Notes: generated by a model from the letters alone, not told the origin. Positions 1 through 9,325 are shown, numbered from the stretch's first letter. The stretch: DNA of 64,000 bases from Flavobacterium aquidurense (GCA_900107365.1 FNPS01000001.1:744001-808000); one strand, 5' to 3'. Made by a program: numbers and translations.

Positions 1-1
1 A

Positions 2-79
2 GTAATCGGAATTAGTTGTATCGATTTTATCTGGGGATTCGGAACATTACATTGTTTGAGTCAACAGATTCCGGTGTAA
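2..79 (+). CDS. C-terminal end of an agmatine deiminase / peptidylarginine deiminase family protein (5' truncated by window)
   Basis: Frame 2 is open from the first bases and ends at TAA 77-79, giving 25 residues that finish GTLHCLSQQIPV. Agmatine deiminases and the porphyromonas-type peptidylarginine deiminases (PF04371) end with a G-x-x-H-C-x-(S/T)-Q-Q-x-P block, in which the Cys is the catalytic nucleophile of guanidine hydrolysis. The match covers the active-site Cys and the terminal QQ-P. Only the tail is visible, so agmatine deiminase (putrescine route) and other deiminases of the fold cannot be told apart. Confidence 0.65.
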   Translation, partial: VIGISCIDFIWGFGTLHCLSQQIPV

Positions 80-178
80 GTAATCGCCACAAAGGCACAA
101 GGACACTAAGTTTTTTAAAACATAATTTATTGTACTGTTTGTCATTGAAAAAATCATTTTAATCCTTTAATCTGTGGC
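80..178. repeat. degenerate interspersed repeat remnants
   Basis: This gap holds pieces of the repeat families seen elsewhere in the window: a 'cacaaaggcacaaggacactaag'-like stretch at about 86-110 and a terminal half 'ttaatctgtggcaaag' at about 166-181, which matches the right arm of the 15139-15214 inverted repeat. No gene is seen. Confidence 0.5.
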
Positions 179-188
179 AAAGTATAGT

Positions 189-231
189 ATAAAAAAAGCT
201 TGTTAGAGCAAACTAACAAGCTTTTTTTTAT
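189..231. terminator. bidirectional intrinsic terminator
   Basis: Stem agcttgttag (197-206) pairs with ctaacaagct (213-222) over a 6-nt loop. A-run on the left and T-run on the right give a U-tract on either strand. It lies just past the end of the minus-strand fumarylacetoacetase gene and also faces the plus-strand deiminase. Confidence 0.85.
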
Positions 232-267
232 TTCTATCCTTTACAATTAATGTATTGAATCTTCTCT

Positions 268-1551
268 TCATGCTCTAACAAAAGGAGGTAGTAATTGACT
301 GCAAACTTCTCCGAAACCAATACGAACTTCATTGCTTTCGCAGAAACCTCTAATGATTACGGTATCATTATCTTCGATAAATTTACGTTCACTACCATCT
401 TTTAATTTTATAGGATTTTTTCCTCCCCAAGTCAATTCTAACATTGAACCATAACTATCAGGAGTTGGACCAGAAATAGTTCCTGAACCCATCATGTCAC
501 CAGAATTTACACGACATCCGTTTGAGGTATGATGTGCTAATTGCTGTGCCATATTCCAATATAAATATTTAAAATTTGATTTAGAAACTATTGTTTCTTC
601 TGCATCTTCAGGTTGTATCGAAACCTCTAAATGAATATCAAAAGCTTTTTTCCCTTTCGTTTGTAAATAAGGAAGCGGCGACGGATCTTGTTTTGGGCCT
701 TTAGTTCTAAAAGGTTCCAAAGCATCCATCGTTACAATCCATGGAGAAATTGACGTTGCAAAGTTTTTGGCTAAGAAAGGTCCTAGTGGCACATATTCCC
801 ATTTCTGAATATCACGTGCGCTCCAGTCATTCAATAAAACCATTCCGAAAATATAATCTTCGGCTTCGTATGTTGGGATATTTTCTCCCATTACATTAAC
901 ATCTGTTGTAATAAAAGCAGTTTCCAGTTCAAAATCTACTAAACGAGACGGCCCAAAAACAGGGTATTTTTCTCCAGCTGGTAATGTTTGTCCCATTGGT
1001 CGGTGTACCGGAATTCCGGACGGAACAATAGTAGAACTTCTTCCGTGGTAACCCACCGGAATGTGTAACCAGTTTGGTAATAAGGCATTTTCAGGATCAC
1101 GGAACATTTTTCCAACGTTCGTAGCGTGTTCTTTACTGGAATAAAAATCGGTATAATCTCCAATTAAAACGGGCAATTGCATTTCTACATCATCAATTTT
1201 AAAAATAACAATATCGCGATCTTTTGTTGAATCTCTAAGTTGTGGGTTGGTTGCATCAAATATATCAGCGATACGGTTTCGCACTAATCGCCATGTTTTT
1301 TTTCCGTCAGAAATAAAATCATTTAGCGTATCCTGCATAAACATATCATCAGTTAAATCTATTCCTTCAAAATAGTTTAATTGTTGCAAAGCCCCTAAAT
1401 CTATAGCGTAATCGCCAATTCTTGTTCCTACTGTAACGACATTTTCTTTGGTAAGAAATACACCGAAAGGAATATTCTGTATAGGGAAGTCACTATTTTC
1501 TGGTACTTCTAACCATGATTTTCTTTTGGTATCGTTGGCGGTTATTGGCAT
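268..1551 (-). CDS. fahA: fumarylacetoacetase
   Basis: This 427-residue protein hydrolyses fumarylacetoacetate to fumarate and acetoacetate, the last step of tyrosine/homogentisate breakdown in the cytoplasm. The N-terminal beta domain covers about residues 1-120. The catalytic FAH fold follows, with the family block DYTDFYSSKEHATNVG near residue 132, which carries the catalytic His and a metal-binding Asp, then LPNWLHIPVGYHGRSS. Metal-ligand acidic residues lie in the FELETAF and LLNDWSARDIQKWEY segments. Length is typical of the family. The gene is monocistronic here, divergent from glyA across about 108 bp, and ends at a strong terminator. No other tyrosine-catabolic gene is in the window. 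Confidence 0.96.
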   Translation of the reverse strand: MPITANDTKRKSWLEVPENSDFPIQNIPFGVFLTKENVVTVGTRIGDYAIDLGALQQLNYFEGIDLTDDMFMQDTLNDFISDGKKTWRLVRNRIADIFDATNPQLRDSTKDRDIVIFKIDDVEMQLPVLIGDYTDFYSSKEHATNVGKMFRDPENALLPNWLHIPVGYHGRSSTIVPSGIPVHRPMGQTLPAGEKYPVFGPSRLVDFELETAFITTDVNVMGENIPTYEAEDYIFGMVLLNDWSARDIQKWEYVPLGPFLAKNFATSISPWIVTMDALEPFRTKGPKQDPSPLPYLQTKGKKAFDIHLEVSIQPEDAEETIVSKSNFKYLYWNMAQQLAHHTSNGCRVNSGDMMGSGTISGPTPDSYGSMLELTWGGKNPIKLKDGSERKFIEDNDTVIIRGFCESNEVRIGFGEVCSQLLPPFVRA

Positions 1552-1626
1552 GTGTATGTTAATTATTTGTTGAAAAATTCTATGTCAAATATATCATAAT
1601 CTAACAGTATCACAAACGTTTTTTTG

Positions 1627-1634
1627 TATTTTTG
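1627..1634 (+). promoter_or_regulatory. candidate -7 box (TATTTTTG) for glyA
   Basis: TATTTTTG fits the Bacteroidetes TAnnTTTG consensus and sits 26 bp before the glyA ATG at 1660. No clear TTG -33 element is visible at the usual spacing. It lies in the divergent fahA/glyA gap. Confidence 0.4.
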
Positions 1635-1659
1635 CATCAAATTAACGAAAAACGAAAAA

Positions 1660-2934
1660 ATGCAACGCGACGAACAAATTTTTGACCTTATACTAGAGGA
1701 ACAAGACAGACAAATTCACGGATTAGAACTTATCGCTTCTGAGAACTTTGTAAGCGACGAAGTAATGGAAGCAGCTGGTTCTGTTTTAACTAACAAATAC
1801 GCTGAGGGATATCCTGGCAAAAGATACTACGGCGGTTGCGAAGTAGTTGACGTTATTGAGCAAATTGCTATCGACAGAGCTAAAGAATTATTTGGTGCTG
1901 AATACGCAAACGTACAGCCTCACTCAGGTTCTCAGGCAAATACGGCTGTTTACCACGCCTGTTTAAATCCTGGTGATACTATTTTAGGTTTTGATTTATC
2001 TCATGGTGGTCACCTGACTCACGGTTCTCCTGTAAACTTTTCAGGTCGTTTATACCGTCCTGTTTTCTACGGTGTTGATGCTGAAACTGGTCGTCTAGAC
2101 TATGATAAAATTCAGGAAATTGCTACTAAAGAACAACCAAAATTAATTATCGCCGGAGCATCTGCTTATTCTCGTGATATGGATTTTGAGCGTTTTAGAG
2201 TAATTGCTGACAGTGTAGGTGCAATCTTATTTGCTGATATTTCTCACCCTGCAGGTCTTATTGCTAAAGGATTGATGAATGATCCAATTCCACATTGTCA
2301 TATCGTTTCTACAACAACGCACAAAACTTTACGTGGACCACGTGGAGGTTTGATTTTAATGGGGAAAGATTTCGAAAACCCACAAGGTTTAAAAACTCCA
2401 AAAGGTGAAATCAGAATGATGTCATCTTTATTAGATCTTGCTGTTTTTCCTGGAAATCAAGGTGGACCTTTAATGCACATTATCGCTGCTAAAGCGGTTG
2501 CTTTTGGTGAAGCATTAAAAGATGAGTTCTTTACTTACGCTATGCAATTGCAAAAAAATGCAAATGCTATGGCAGATGCTTTTGTAAAAAGAGGGTACAA
2601 AATTATTTCTGGCGGAACTGATAACCACATGATGCTTATTGACTTAAGAAATAAAAATATTTCTGGTAAAGAAGCTGAAAATGCATTAGTAAAAGCAGAA
2701 ATCACCGTAAATAAAAATATGGTTCCATTTGATGATAAATCACCATTTGTAACTTCTGGAATACGTGTTGGAACAGCTGCAATCACAACTCGTGGTTTAG
2801 TTGAAGAAGATATGGAAACTATCGTAGCATTAATCGATAAAGTATTAGCTGATCATACCAATGAAGCTATTATCGAAGAAGTAGCCAACGAAGTAAACGA
2901 AATGATGAGCGAAAGACCGATTTTCGTATACTAA
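1660..2934 (+). CDS. glyA: serine hydroxymethyltransferase
   Basis: PLP enzyme of 424 residues that interconverts serine and glycine while loading one-carbon units on tetrahydrofolate. The start is set at the ATG at 1660 (MQRDEQIF), because homologues begin there; an in-frame TTG at 1624 lies on the probable promoter. Visible landmarks are [37 protein letters not shown] and the PLP-lysine motif [15 protein letters not shown] (Lys222). The C-terminal [13 protein letters not shown] block is intact. No partner gene is adjacent; a repeat-rich spacer separates it from miaE. Confidence 0.97.
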   Translation: MQRDEQIFDLILEEQDRQIHGLELIASENFVSDEVMEAAGSVLTNKYAEGYPGKRYYGGCEVVDVIEQIAIDRAKELFGAEYANVQPHSGSQANTAVYHACLNPGDTILGFDLSHGGHLTHGSPVNFSGRLYRPVFYGVDAETGRLDYDKIQEIATKEQPKLIIAGASAYSRDMDFERFRVIADSVGAILFADISHPAGLIAKGLMNDPIPHCHIVSTTTHKTLRGPRGGLILMGKDFENPQGLKTPKGEIRMMSSLLDLAVFPGNQGGPLMHIIAAKAVAFGEALKDEFFTYAMQLQKNANAMADAFVKRGYKIISGGTDNHMMLIDLRNKNISGKEAENALVKAEITVNKNMVPFDDKSPFVTSGIRVGTAAITTRGLVEEDMETIVALIDKVLADHTNEAIIEEVANEVNEMMSERPIFVY

Positions 2935-2945
2935 AAATTAGTCAT

Positions 2946-3127
2946 AAAGTTTTAAAGTCGAAAGTCGAAAGTCTTGAATAGAATGTGAACGTCTATTTTA
3001 GTTTTGACTTTCGACTTTTGTTTTTTCGACTTTCAACTTTATGACTTTGGACTTTCGACTTTTGTTTTTTCGACTTTCAACTTTATGACTTTGGACTTTA
3101 TGACTTTATTACTTTATGACTTTCAAA
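2946..3127 (+). repeat. GACTTT-family repeat block with a perfect 44-bp tandem duplication
   Basis: The stretch is made of 7-8 bp units such as gactttc, gactttat and aactttat, with opposite-sense units (aaagtcgaaagtc) near 2957-2975. So it can fold on itself. Bases 3006-3049 and 3050-3093 are identical 44-bp tandem copies. It fills the glyA-miaE spacer and has no coding content. Confidence 0.9.
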
Positions 3128-3143
3128 CCTTAAGACTTAAAAA

Positions 3144-3737
3144 ATGGGCGTACTAAGATTACAACTTCCAACAGACCCAAGATGGGTAAATATTGTAGAG
3201 AAAAATATTGAGGAAATCCTGACCGATCACGCTTGGTGCGAGCAAAAAGCAGCAACAAACGCGATTACGATTATCACCAATAACTCGGAGCATCAGGATT
3301 TAGTGAAAGATTTATTGGCTTTAGCCAAAGAAGAAATCGACCATTTTGAACAGGTTCATAATATCATCATCAAAAGAGGACTAAAATTAGGCCGCGAACG
3401 CAAAGACGATTATGTAAATGAACTCTATTTATATATGAAGAAAAGCGGTGACGGAAGCCGTGTTTCTGGTTTAGTTGAAAGACTACTTTTTTCGGCTATG
3501 ATCGAAGCCAGAAGCTGCGAGCGTTTTAAAGTTTTATCTGAGAATATTCAGGACGAAGAATTAGCTGTTTTTTACAGAGAATTGATGGAAAGCGAAGCCG
3601 GACATTATACAACTTTCATTACTTACGCAAGAAAATACGGAGTTGGAATCGACGTTGAGAAGCGCTGGAGAGAATGGCTTGCCTACGAAGAATCTATTAT
3701 TTCGAATTACGGAAAAGGGGAGACGATTCACGGGTAG
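3144..3737 (+). CDS. miaE: tRNA-(ms2io6A)-hydroxylase, MiaE family
   Basis: 197 residues, the usual MiaE length. MiaE is a ferritin-like diiron monooxygenase that hydroxylates the isopentenyl group of modified A37 in tRNA. The four-helix ligand pattern is complete: Glu33 (HAWCEQKA), ExxH at Glu64-His67 (EEIDHFEQV), Glu121 (IEARSCERF) and ExxH at Glu151-His154 (ESEAGHYTTF). It starts at ATG 3144 right after the GACTTT repeat block, with no close neighbour on its strand. In Bacteroidetes the family also occurs where the substrate is less well defined, so the exact substrate is an inference. Confidence 0.9.
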   Translation: MGVLRLQLPTDPRWVNIVEKNIEEILTDHAWCEQKAATNAITIITNNSEHQDLVKDLLALAKEEIDHFEQVHNIIIKRGLKLGRERKDDYVNELYLYMKKSGDGSRVSGLVERLLFSAMIEARSCERFKVLSENIQDEELAVFYRELMESEAGHYTTFITYARKYGVGIDVEKRWREWLAYEESIISNYGKGETIHG

Positions 3738-4048
3738 ATTTTAGTTATCAGTCTCAGTCTCAGTCTTCAGTGTGACGTTTGTCACGTTGAGCGTAGTCGA
3801 AACGCGTTCAAATTGAAGTCTTTGTGAATCTCTGAGAAACTTAGAGTATCTCTGTGAAATTTCAAAAATAAAAAATCCGTTTTAAATCTGCGCTTTCGCT
3901 TTAGCGAATCACTTTCATCCGCATTCTAAATTAAGCATTCCGTTTTTGGCAATCTAAAATCAACAATCTAAAATCTAAAATTGAATAATTGTTAATAACT
4001 GAATAATTAGTTTTCTATTCATTTTAAAGACGTCATTTTCTAAATTAA
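3738..4048. other. gene-free spacer with several interspersed-repeat fragments
   Basis: No ORF is credible in this gap. It contains a cagtct array (about 3750-3768) and a 'gttgagcgtagtcgaaacg' element at 3786-3804, a type seen often between genes of flavobacteria. Further along are 'tctgtgaaatttc' pieces and an aatctaaaa array at about 3951-3982 of the same type as 8451-8549. I see no terminator with a U-tract for miaE. Confidence 0.6.
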
Positions 4049-4056
4049 TATCTTTG
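4049..4056 (+). promoter_or_regulatory. candidate -7 box (TATCTTTG) for guaC
   Basis: TATCTTTG matches TAnnTTTG exactly and lies 23 bp before the guaC ATG. A convincing -33 TTG is not visible. Confidence 0.4.
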
Positions 4057-4079
4057 AGAGTAACAGAAAATTCAAAGCC

Positions 4080-5120
4080 ATGAGAATAGAAACTGATTTG
4101 AAATTAGGATTTAAAGATGTAATGATTCGCCCTAAAAGATCAACATTAAAAAGTAGATCTGAAGTGTCTCTAGAACGAAATTTTAAATTTTTGCACAGCA
4201 CCACAATCTGGACCGGAATTCCAATTATGGCTGCGAATATGGATACCGTTGGAACTTTTGAAATGGCACAGGTTTTAGCCAAAGAAAAATTGTTTACCGC
4301 TATTCATAAACATTATTCACCGGAGGAATGGAATAATTTTCTTAAAAATGCATCTCCGGAATTCTACGACTATATTGCCATAAGCACTGGTACGGGCAAA
4401 GAAGATTTTGCTAAAATCGGTCAAGTTATAACAGCAAACCCACTCTTGAAATTTATTTGTATTGATGTTGCAAACGGCTACTCCGAGCATTTTGTTCAGT
4501 TTTTAAAACAAACCCGAAAACAATATCCTGATAAAGTAATTATTGCCGGAAATGTAGTTACCGGAGAAATGGTTGAAGAATTGCTTTTGGCTGGTGCCGA
4601 TATTGTAAAAGTCGGAATTGGCCCCGGATCTGTTTGTACAACGCGTGTAAAAACAGGAGTTGGTTATCCACAACTTTCGGCGATTATAGAATGTGCTGAT
4701 GCTGCTCACGGTTTAGGCGGACATATTATCAGTGATGGTGGTTGTTCCACTCCTGGAGATGTTGCAAAAGCATTTGGTGCAGGATCCGATTTTGTGATGT
4801 TGGGCGGAATGTTAGCAGGACATACGGAAAGTGGAGGAGAACTGATCGAAGTTAACGGTGAAAAATTCAAACAATTTTACGGAATGAGTTCGACAACCGC
4901 CATGGACAAACATGTTGGCGGCGTTGCTGAATACAGAGCCAGTGAAGGTAAAACAGTTCAGGTTCCGTTTAAAGGGAAAGTGATCAATACAGTTTTGGAT
5001 ATTTTAGGAGGCTTAAGAAGTGCTTGTACTTATGTTGGTGCATCGAGATTAAAAGAACTAACCAAACGCACAACTTTCATCCGGGTAAGCGAACAGGAAA
5101 ATCAGGTTTTTACTAAATAA
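4080..5120 (+). CDS. guaC: GMP reductase
   Basis: 346-residue TIM-barrel enzyme that deaminates GMP to IMP with NADPH, part of purine salvage. The catalytic Cys186 lies in [15 protein letters not shown]. The phosphate-binding [27 protein letters not shown] segment and the [14 protein letters not shown] flap follow. There is no CBS domain between strands, which separates it from full-length IMP dehydrogenase. The size and the N-terminal [17 protein letters not shown] are those of the animal/enterobacterial GuaC type. A GNAT gene follows after 21 bp and may be cotranscribed. Confidence 0.95.
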   Translation: MRIETDLKLGFKDVMIRPKRSTLKSRSEVSLERNFKFLHSTTIWTGIPIMAANMDTVGTFEMAQVLAKEKLFTAIHKHYSPEEWNNFLKNASPEFYDYIAISTGTGKEDFAKIGQVITANPLLKFICIDVANGYSEHFVQFLKQTRKQYPDKVIIAGNVVTGEMVEELLLAGADIVKVGIGPGSVCTTRVKTGVGYPQLSAIIECADAAHGLGGHIISDGGCSTPGDVAKAFGAGSDFVMLGGMLAGHTESGGELIEVNGEKFKQFYGMSSTTAMDKHVGGVAEYRASEGKTVQVPFKGKVINTVLDILGGLRSACTYVGASRLKELTKRTTFIRVSEQENQVFTK

Positions 5121-5141
5121 TAAAAGGATTTTAAATACAAT

Positions 5142-5651
5142 ATGATTACAATTTCAGAAGCAAAAATTAGCGATATTAAGCTAATTCAAAATATAGTACA
5201 TATAACCTGGCCTATTACGTACGGCGAAATTCTGTCAAAAGAACAATTAGATTATATGTTAGGTCTTTTTTATTCTGATGAAGCATTAATTGACCAATAC
5301 AATAAACAAGAGCAATTATTTTTTATGATTAATGAAGATGAAACTAATTTAGGTTTCATCGGAATAGAACATAATTATAATAGTAAAGCTGTAACTAAAA
5401 TTCATAAAATATATCTTCTGCCAGAAACACAAGGAAAAGGAATAGGTAAAAAGGTTATTGATGAAATTGGAAAATTAGCTTTAGCAAATAATTCGACTGC
5501 ATTACTATTAAATGTAAACCGATTCAATTCGGCTTTAGGTTTTTATAAAAAAATAGGTTTTGAAGTTGTCGATGAAGTTAATATTGATATTGGAAAAAAT
5601 TATTTAATGGAAGATTATGTGATGGAGAAACGATTGAACCGAATGTTTTAA
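5142..5651 (+). CDS. GNAT family N-acetyltransferase
   Basis: 169-residue acetyltransferase. The acetyl-CoA site is visible as LPETQGKGIGKKVIDEIGKLA (Q/R-x-x-G-x-G/A motif A) at about residues 91-111, followed by LLLNVNRFNSALGFYKKIGFEVV, the usual motif B. The N-terminal IRLIQNIVHITWPITYGEILS-like segment resembles the PhnO/YitH-type subgroup with an ITYG segment. The acceptor is unknown. It starts 21 bp after guaC, so it may share that transcript. Confidence 0.85.
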   Translation: MITISEAKISDIKLIQNIVHITWPITYGEILSKEQLDYMLGLFYSDEALIDQYNKQEQLFFMINEDETNLGFIGIEHNYNSKAVTKIHKIYLLPETQGKGIGKKVIDEIGKLALANNSTALLLNVNRFNSALGFYKKIGFEVVDEVNIDIGKNYLMEDYVMEKRLNRMF

Positions 5652-5681
5652 AAGTAATCTTTTACATGTTAATTTTTATTG

Positions 5682-5689
5682 TAAATTTG
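5682..5689 (+). promoter_or_regulatory. candidate -7 box (TAAATTTG)
   Basis: Exact TAnnTTTG match 22 bp before the ATG of the 5711 gene. The -33 half is not clear. Confidence 0.35.
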
Positions 5690-5710
5690 TCAGATAAATG
5701 ATAGATTTAA

Positions 5711-6232
5711 ATGAAAGAGATAATTGTAGGGATAGTAATTAGTATTATTACAGGAGTAATTTCATCCTATTTATTTTTAATGTATTTCCTAAATCGAAAA
5801 CGAGTAAAAATTGAGATTTCGTCTTATATAAGCAAAGTAACTTTTGAAGGACAAACGAATTACTTTTTTAAATTTATAAATAAAACAAATTCTGAAATAT
5901 TTGATATTCGAATCGAACCTACTTTCTATAAACAAATTGGAGGTGTTGGAGGAATGAACATTCAGGGAAAAGATATCGTTTTGAAAGATAATTTTATTTC
6001 CTATATTCCCTGTAAGAAAAAGAGCGATAACAATAGCCTCCATGCAATGCGGGTAAGAACTATAGAAGATATCGAATCGAATTGGAGTGATACATCATCA
6101 TATATCAGACTTACTGTAATAGCAAAACATTCCTTATCTGGTTTTACAGATATATTTGTAAAGGATTTTTATTCAAAAGATGTAATTACAACGAGAAAAT
6201 TTAAGTCCGGAGATGATTTAGATGTTGTGTAA
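5711..6232 (+). CDS. hypothetical single-pass membrane protein
   Basis: 173 residues that I do not recognise. A hydrophobic segment at about residues 4-27 (IVGIVISIITGVISSYLFLM) is followed by a basic RKRVK stop, so the remaining ~145 residues should face the cytoplasm. The soluble part is beta-rich, with a KNDFISYIP-like core and no known catalytic motif. This layout resembles many small bacterial proteins with a membrane anchor and an immunoglobulin-like domain, but that is only an impression. A terminator follows at 6366. Confidence 0.6.
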   Translation: MKEIIVGIVISIITGVISSYLFLMYFLNRKRVKIEISSYISKVTFEGQTNYFFKFINKTNSEIFDIRIEPTFYKQIGGVGGMNIQGKDIVLKDNFISYIPCKKKSDNNSLHAMRVRTIEDIESNWSDTSSYIRLTVIAKHSLSGFTDIFVKDFYSKDVITTRKFKSGDDLDVV

Positions 6233-6365
6233 GTTTTAACACATGAAAGTTGTATAATGTGTAAAAAAACGATAATATTGTGATATAATTAATTTAAAAT
6301 TATTTATCATGAAAAGAGACGTTATAGTAGGATAATTTCCTTAGTAAAAAATATATGTAATCAAT

Positions 6366-6391
6366 AGCCAGTTTTATACTGGCTTTTTTTA
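6366..6391 (+). terminator. intrinsic terminator
   Basis: Stem agccag (6366-6371) and ctggct (6379-6384) with a 7-nt loop is followed by seven T. It points to the plus strand and ends the 5711 transcript; it also lies just beyond the minus-strand pentapeptide gene. Confidence 0.8.
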
Positions 6392-6396
6392 TTTTC

Positions 6397-6975
6397 CTAG
6401 CTCACAATCACATCATGTTTAAACAATAACCCCTTCACTTCTTTCAAAGCAAAAACAGCTTTTTTCAATTTTGTTTTTGATGGATCGATGGTGTAATTGT
6501 AACTTGTTTTAAAATCGGCTTTGTTGGCGATTGCTTTATCAAACTCAGACCGGTATAAATCGCAATTGTCAAAAAGAACAGCTGTAAGATCTGCGGCCAT
6601 AAAATCTACAGCAACCAGACTGCAATTGGTAAATGTTGTTCCTTTTATTTTTAAAGTATAAAACTTCGAAAAATCCAGTATACAATCGTAAAAATGAATT
6701 TCGAAAATTAATTTATCGCACATCGCAAAATTTACTTCTTTGATTTCACAGCGATTAAAAGTAGCCGTTCTAAAAGCTACGTAATTGATTTTGGCTTCAC
6801 TAAAAATGCAGTCATTAAAAGTACAATCAATAAAAGTAACGGCTAAAAAGGTGCAGGCAGAAAAGTTACAATTATTAAAAACACAACATTCAAAATCTTT
6901 GAAATTGGCTTCGTCTCTACCAAAAATGATAGAATTGTATTCTTTATCAAGAAAATATTCAGACTCTTTTTTCAA
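6397..6975 (-). CDS. pentapeptide-repeat protein (Qnr/McbG-like)
   Basis: 192 residues, mostly A(D/N)Lxx-type pentapeptides with Phe or Leu at the centre and Cys at many stacking positions (FNNCNFSACTF, FIDCTFNDCIF). This predicts a right-handed quadrilateral beta helix. The length and the C-terminal capping segment (TIDPSKTKLKKAVFALKEVKGLL) resemble Qnr/McbG-type DNA-mimic proteins that shield DNA gyrase, but the sequence is not enough to claim quinolone protection. It stands alone on the minus strand. The role is unknown. Confidence 0.85.
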   Translation of the reverse strand: MKKESEYFLDKEYNSIIFGRDEANFKDFECCVFNNCNFSACTFLAVTFIDCTFNDCIFSEAKINYVAFRTATFNRCEIKEVNFAMCDKLIFEIHFYDCILDFSKFYTLKIKGTTFTNCSLVAVDFMAADLTAVLFDNCDLYRSEFDKAIANKADFKTSYNYTIDPSKTKLKKAVFALKEVKGLLFKHDVIVS

Positions 6976-7171
6976 TGTTGTTTTTTGATGATTATTTGAG
7001 AGTGAAAAGATACAGATTACCCTAATAATTGATGCGTTTTGAATCTTAAAATTTTAAATTGTTATATAAGTTATCCTTTTAATTTAAAAGAATATTCGCG
7101 TAAAATATTGAAAATAAGACTTATATTTACAGTAAGGTTGAATCGTTATTTCCAAAAAATAAAACTTTCAG

Positions 7172-8443
7172 ATGGTAAAATTTTTAAAAAATAATAGCTT
7201 TCAGAAGAAATTTAAAATCTTGGTGTTATTGTTTTTTATACATTTTGTTTCAATCGCCCAAAACGACTCCATCAATCCTACTGTTTGTCCTCCAAAAACA
7301 ATAATAGAAATCTTCAAAAAGAAAGATTCCGTTTATGTAGTGAAACCTATAAAAAACAGTTTCTTTTTAATTATTCCGGCTATTGGTTCTCAACCAGCGA
7401 CTGGTTTCTTTTACGGTGCAGTAGCGCAATATACTTTTAAAGGAAAAGAAAAAGCAGATAAATATTCGATAGCCAATGTTGGGATTACCTACACGACAAA
7501 AAAACAATGGCTGGTCAATATCAAGAACAATATATTATTAAGAAATAACAGGATATTTTTAAGTGGAGATTATAGAATGTATCTATTTTCACAACCTAAT
7601 TATGGTTTAGGAACCAACATTATTCCGGCTGCCCGCGATAAAGCACCAGGTTTCAGTATTGATTCAATTGCACAAGCGATGGATTATAATTACTTTAAAT
7701 TTCATCAAACAGCATCCTTTGAAGTAAAGAAGAATTTTTATGTGGGTGGCGGTATTAACATCGACTGGTATTCAAGTATTGTTGATAAAGAACTTGATGT
7801 GGCCAACGGAAAATTGACCTATCATTATGAATATAGCCAAAAATATGGGTTTGATAATTTAGAGTATTTTTTGACAGGAGTGAGCTTAAACTTGGTGTAC
7901 GATTCCAGAGATAATCAGGTCAATGCAACACACGGATGGTTTGCGAACATAAATTATCGTTTTAATCCGGTATTGTTTAAAAACCAGGATAATAGTAATG
8001 TTTTGTTTGCAGAGTATCGTAATTTCATCCCGCTTTCTAAGAAAAACGAACGTTATATTTTGGCACTTTGGACCTATGGACAATTTGTAACAAGAGGAAA
8101 GGTTCCTTATTTAAATTTGCCTGCCATCGGTTGGGATCAACGCAGCCGAAGTGGAGAAGGGTATACGCAGGGTTTATTCAGAGGGACCAACTTAGTTTAT
8201 CTGGCAACAGAATTCAGGTTTCCAATTACCTGTAATCAAATGTTCAGTGGAGTCGTATTTACGAATTTTGTAACGACAAGCAATCCAGACACGAATACAA
8301 ATCTTTTTCATTCTATTCAACCTGCTGCAGGTTTAGGTTTGCGTATTTTAATAGATAAAGCAACCCGTACCAATTTGATTGTTGATCAGGCTTGGGGAAA
8401 TAGTTCTAAAGGATTCTATTTAAATGCCGGCGAAACTTTCTAA
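7172..8443 (+). CDS. outer-membrane Omp85-type beta-barrel protein (surface antigen family)
   Basis: 423 residues. A signal peptide covers about residues 1-29, ending SIAQ. Then come roughly 30 residues of linker and a long alternating-hydrophobic barrel. Segments such as LNLVYDSRDNQVNATHGWFANINYRF and the C-terminal GLGLRILIDKATRTNLIVDQAWG are typical of the bacterial surface antigen (PF01103) family. No POTRA domains are evident, so it is not BamA itself. Flavobacteria often carry such short stand-alone barrels, of unknown cargo. No terminator is obvious; an ATCTAAA repeat block follows. Confidence 0.8.
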   Translation: MVKFLKNNSFQKKFKILVLLFFIHFVSIAQNDSINPTVCPPKTIIEIFKKKDSVYVVKPIKNSFFLIIPAIGSQPATGFFYGAVAQYTFKGKEKADKYSIANVGITYTTKKQWLVNIKNNILLRNNRIFLSGDYRMYLFSQPNYGLGTNIIPAARDKAPGFSIDSIAQAMDYNYFKFHQTASFEVKKNFYVGGGINIDWYSSIVDKELDVANGKLTYHYEYSQKYGFDNLEYFLTGVSLNLVYDSRDNQVNATHGWFANINYRFNPVLFKNQDNSNVLFAEYRNFIPLSKKNERYILALWTYGQFVTRGKVPYLNLPAIGWDQRSRSGEGYTQGLFRGTNLVYLATEFRFPITCNQMFSGVVFTNFVTTSNPDTNTNLFHSIQPAAGLGLRILIDKATRTNLIVDQAWGNSSKGFYLNAGETF

Positions 8444-8450
8444 AAATAAT

Positions 8451-8549
8451 TTTAGATTTTAGATTATACAATTTAAAATCTAAATTATAAATCTAATTTA
8501 AGGTAACAAGGTTCGGAAATCTACTTTCTAAAATCAAAAATCTAAAATC
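8451..8549. repeat. ATCTAAA-family repeat block
   Basis: Units of tttagatt / aatctaaa recur in both senses across this gap (tttagattttagatt at the left, aaaatcaaaaatctaaaatc at the right), so it can fold as an imperfect hairpin. It lies downstream of the barrel gene and upstream of the response regulator. Confidence 0.7.
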
Positions 8550-8621
8550 GCCTTCATTCAACTGTTCATAATTAAATCATAATTTATACGGAACGAGATT
8601 TAGATTTTTAAAGGCAATCCT

Positions 8622-8629
8622 TATTTTTG
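8622..8629 (+). promoter_or_regulatory. candidate -7 box (TATTTTTG) for the response regulator operon
   Basis: Exact TAnnTTTG match, 21 bp before the ATG at 8650. Confidence 0.4.
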
Positions 8630-8649
8630 TTACTCATACAATTATTCAA

Positions 8650-9324
8650 ATGAAATTACTCATAGTCGAAGACGAACCAAATCTCTTATCTATTTTACGT
8701 AAAGGATTCGCTGAGAACAACAATGATGTCAGTGTTGCTCTTGATGGTAAAACGGCTTTAGAGATGATTCAGAATTATACTTTTGATGTGGTAATTTTAG
8801 ATGTAATGTTGCCTGACATAAACGGTATCGAAATTTGCAGAAGATTAAGAGCAGACAAAAACTTTGTACCAATTTTGCTTTTAACTGCCCTCGGAACTTC
8901 AGAAAATATTGTTACCGGATTAAATGCCGGAGCAGATGATTATGTGGTAAAACCCTTTAAATTTGGTGAACTCGACGCAAGGGTTAACGCATTATACAGA
9001 AGAGCAAATCAGGAAACTGAAAAAGTAGATTCTATTATAATTAGTGATTTAGAAATTAATAGTAAATCAAAAACAGTTAAAAGAAACGGAGAATCGATTG
9101 TTTTGACTGCCAAGGAGTTTAAATTACTCTATTATCTAGCTAAAAATACAGGCAGAATTGTATCTCGTGATCAGATATTAGATAATGTTTGGGATATCAA
9201 TTTTGATATGAATACCAACGTAGTTGATGTCTACATTAATTATTTACGAAAAAAAATAGACAAACCTTACACAACCAAACTGATTCATACCATGAAAGGT
9301 TTAGGTTACGTTATACAGCCATAA
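8650..9324 (+). CDS. OmpR-family response regulator
   Basis: 224 residues: receiver domain 1-118 with the acidic pair EDE (7-9), phospho-acceptor Asp51 (VVILDVMLPD), the switch Thr in LLLTALG and the conserved Lys of VVKPF. A winged-helix DNA-binding domain follows at about 127-223 (LTAKEFKLLYYLAKN, VDVYINYLRKKID, IHTMKGLGYVI). The sensor kinase starts one base after its stop codon, so the two form an operon and a cognate pair. Target genes are unknown; the following stress-like and bestrophin genes are candidates. Confidence 0.95.
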   Translation: MKLLIVEDEPNLLSILRKGFAENNNDVSVALDGKTALEMIQNYTFDVVILDVMLPDINGIEICRRLRADKNFVPILLLTALGTSENIVTGLNAGADDYVVKPFKFGELDARVNALYRRANQETEKVDSIIISDLEINSKSKTVKRNGESIVLTAKEFKLLYYLAKNTGRIVSRDQILDNVWDINFDMNTNVVDVYINYLRKKIDKPYTTKLIHTMKGLGYVIQP

Positions 9325-9325
9325 A

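Noticed and set aside
1624..1659. Upstream TTG start for serine hydroxymethyltransferase
   Set aside because: The extra 12 codons overlap a TAnnTTTG box and are not part of the family; ATG 1660 fits known N-termini.
6309..6335. 8-codon ORF before the 6366 terminator
   Set aside because: Too short to support; could be chance or part of a small transcript.
6397..6975. Assignment of the pentapeptide protein as a quinolone-resistance Qnr
   Set aside because: Length and repeats fit, but key Qnr loops cannot be shown from sequence alone, so only the fold family is claimed.
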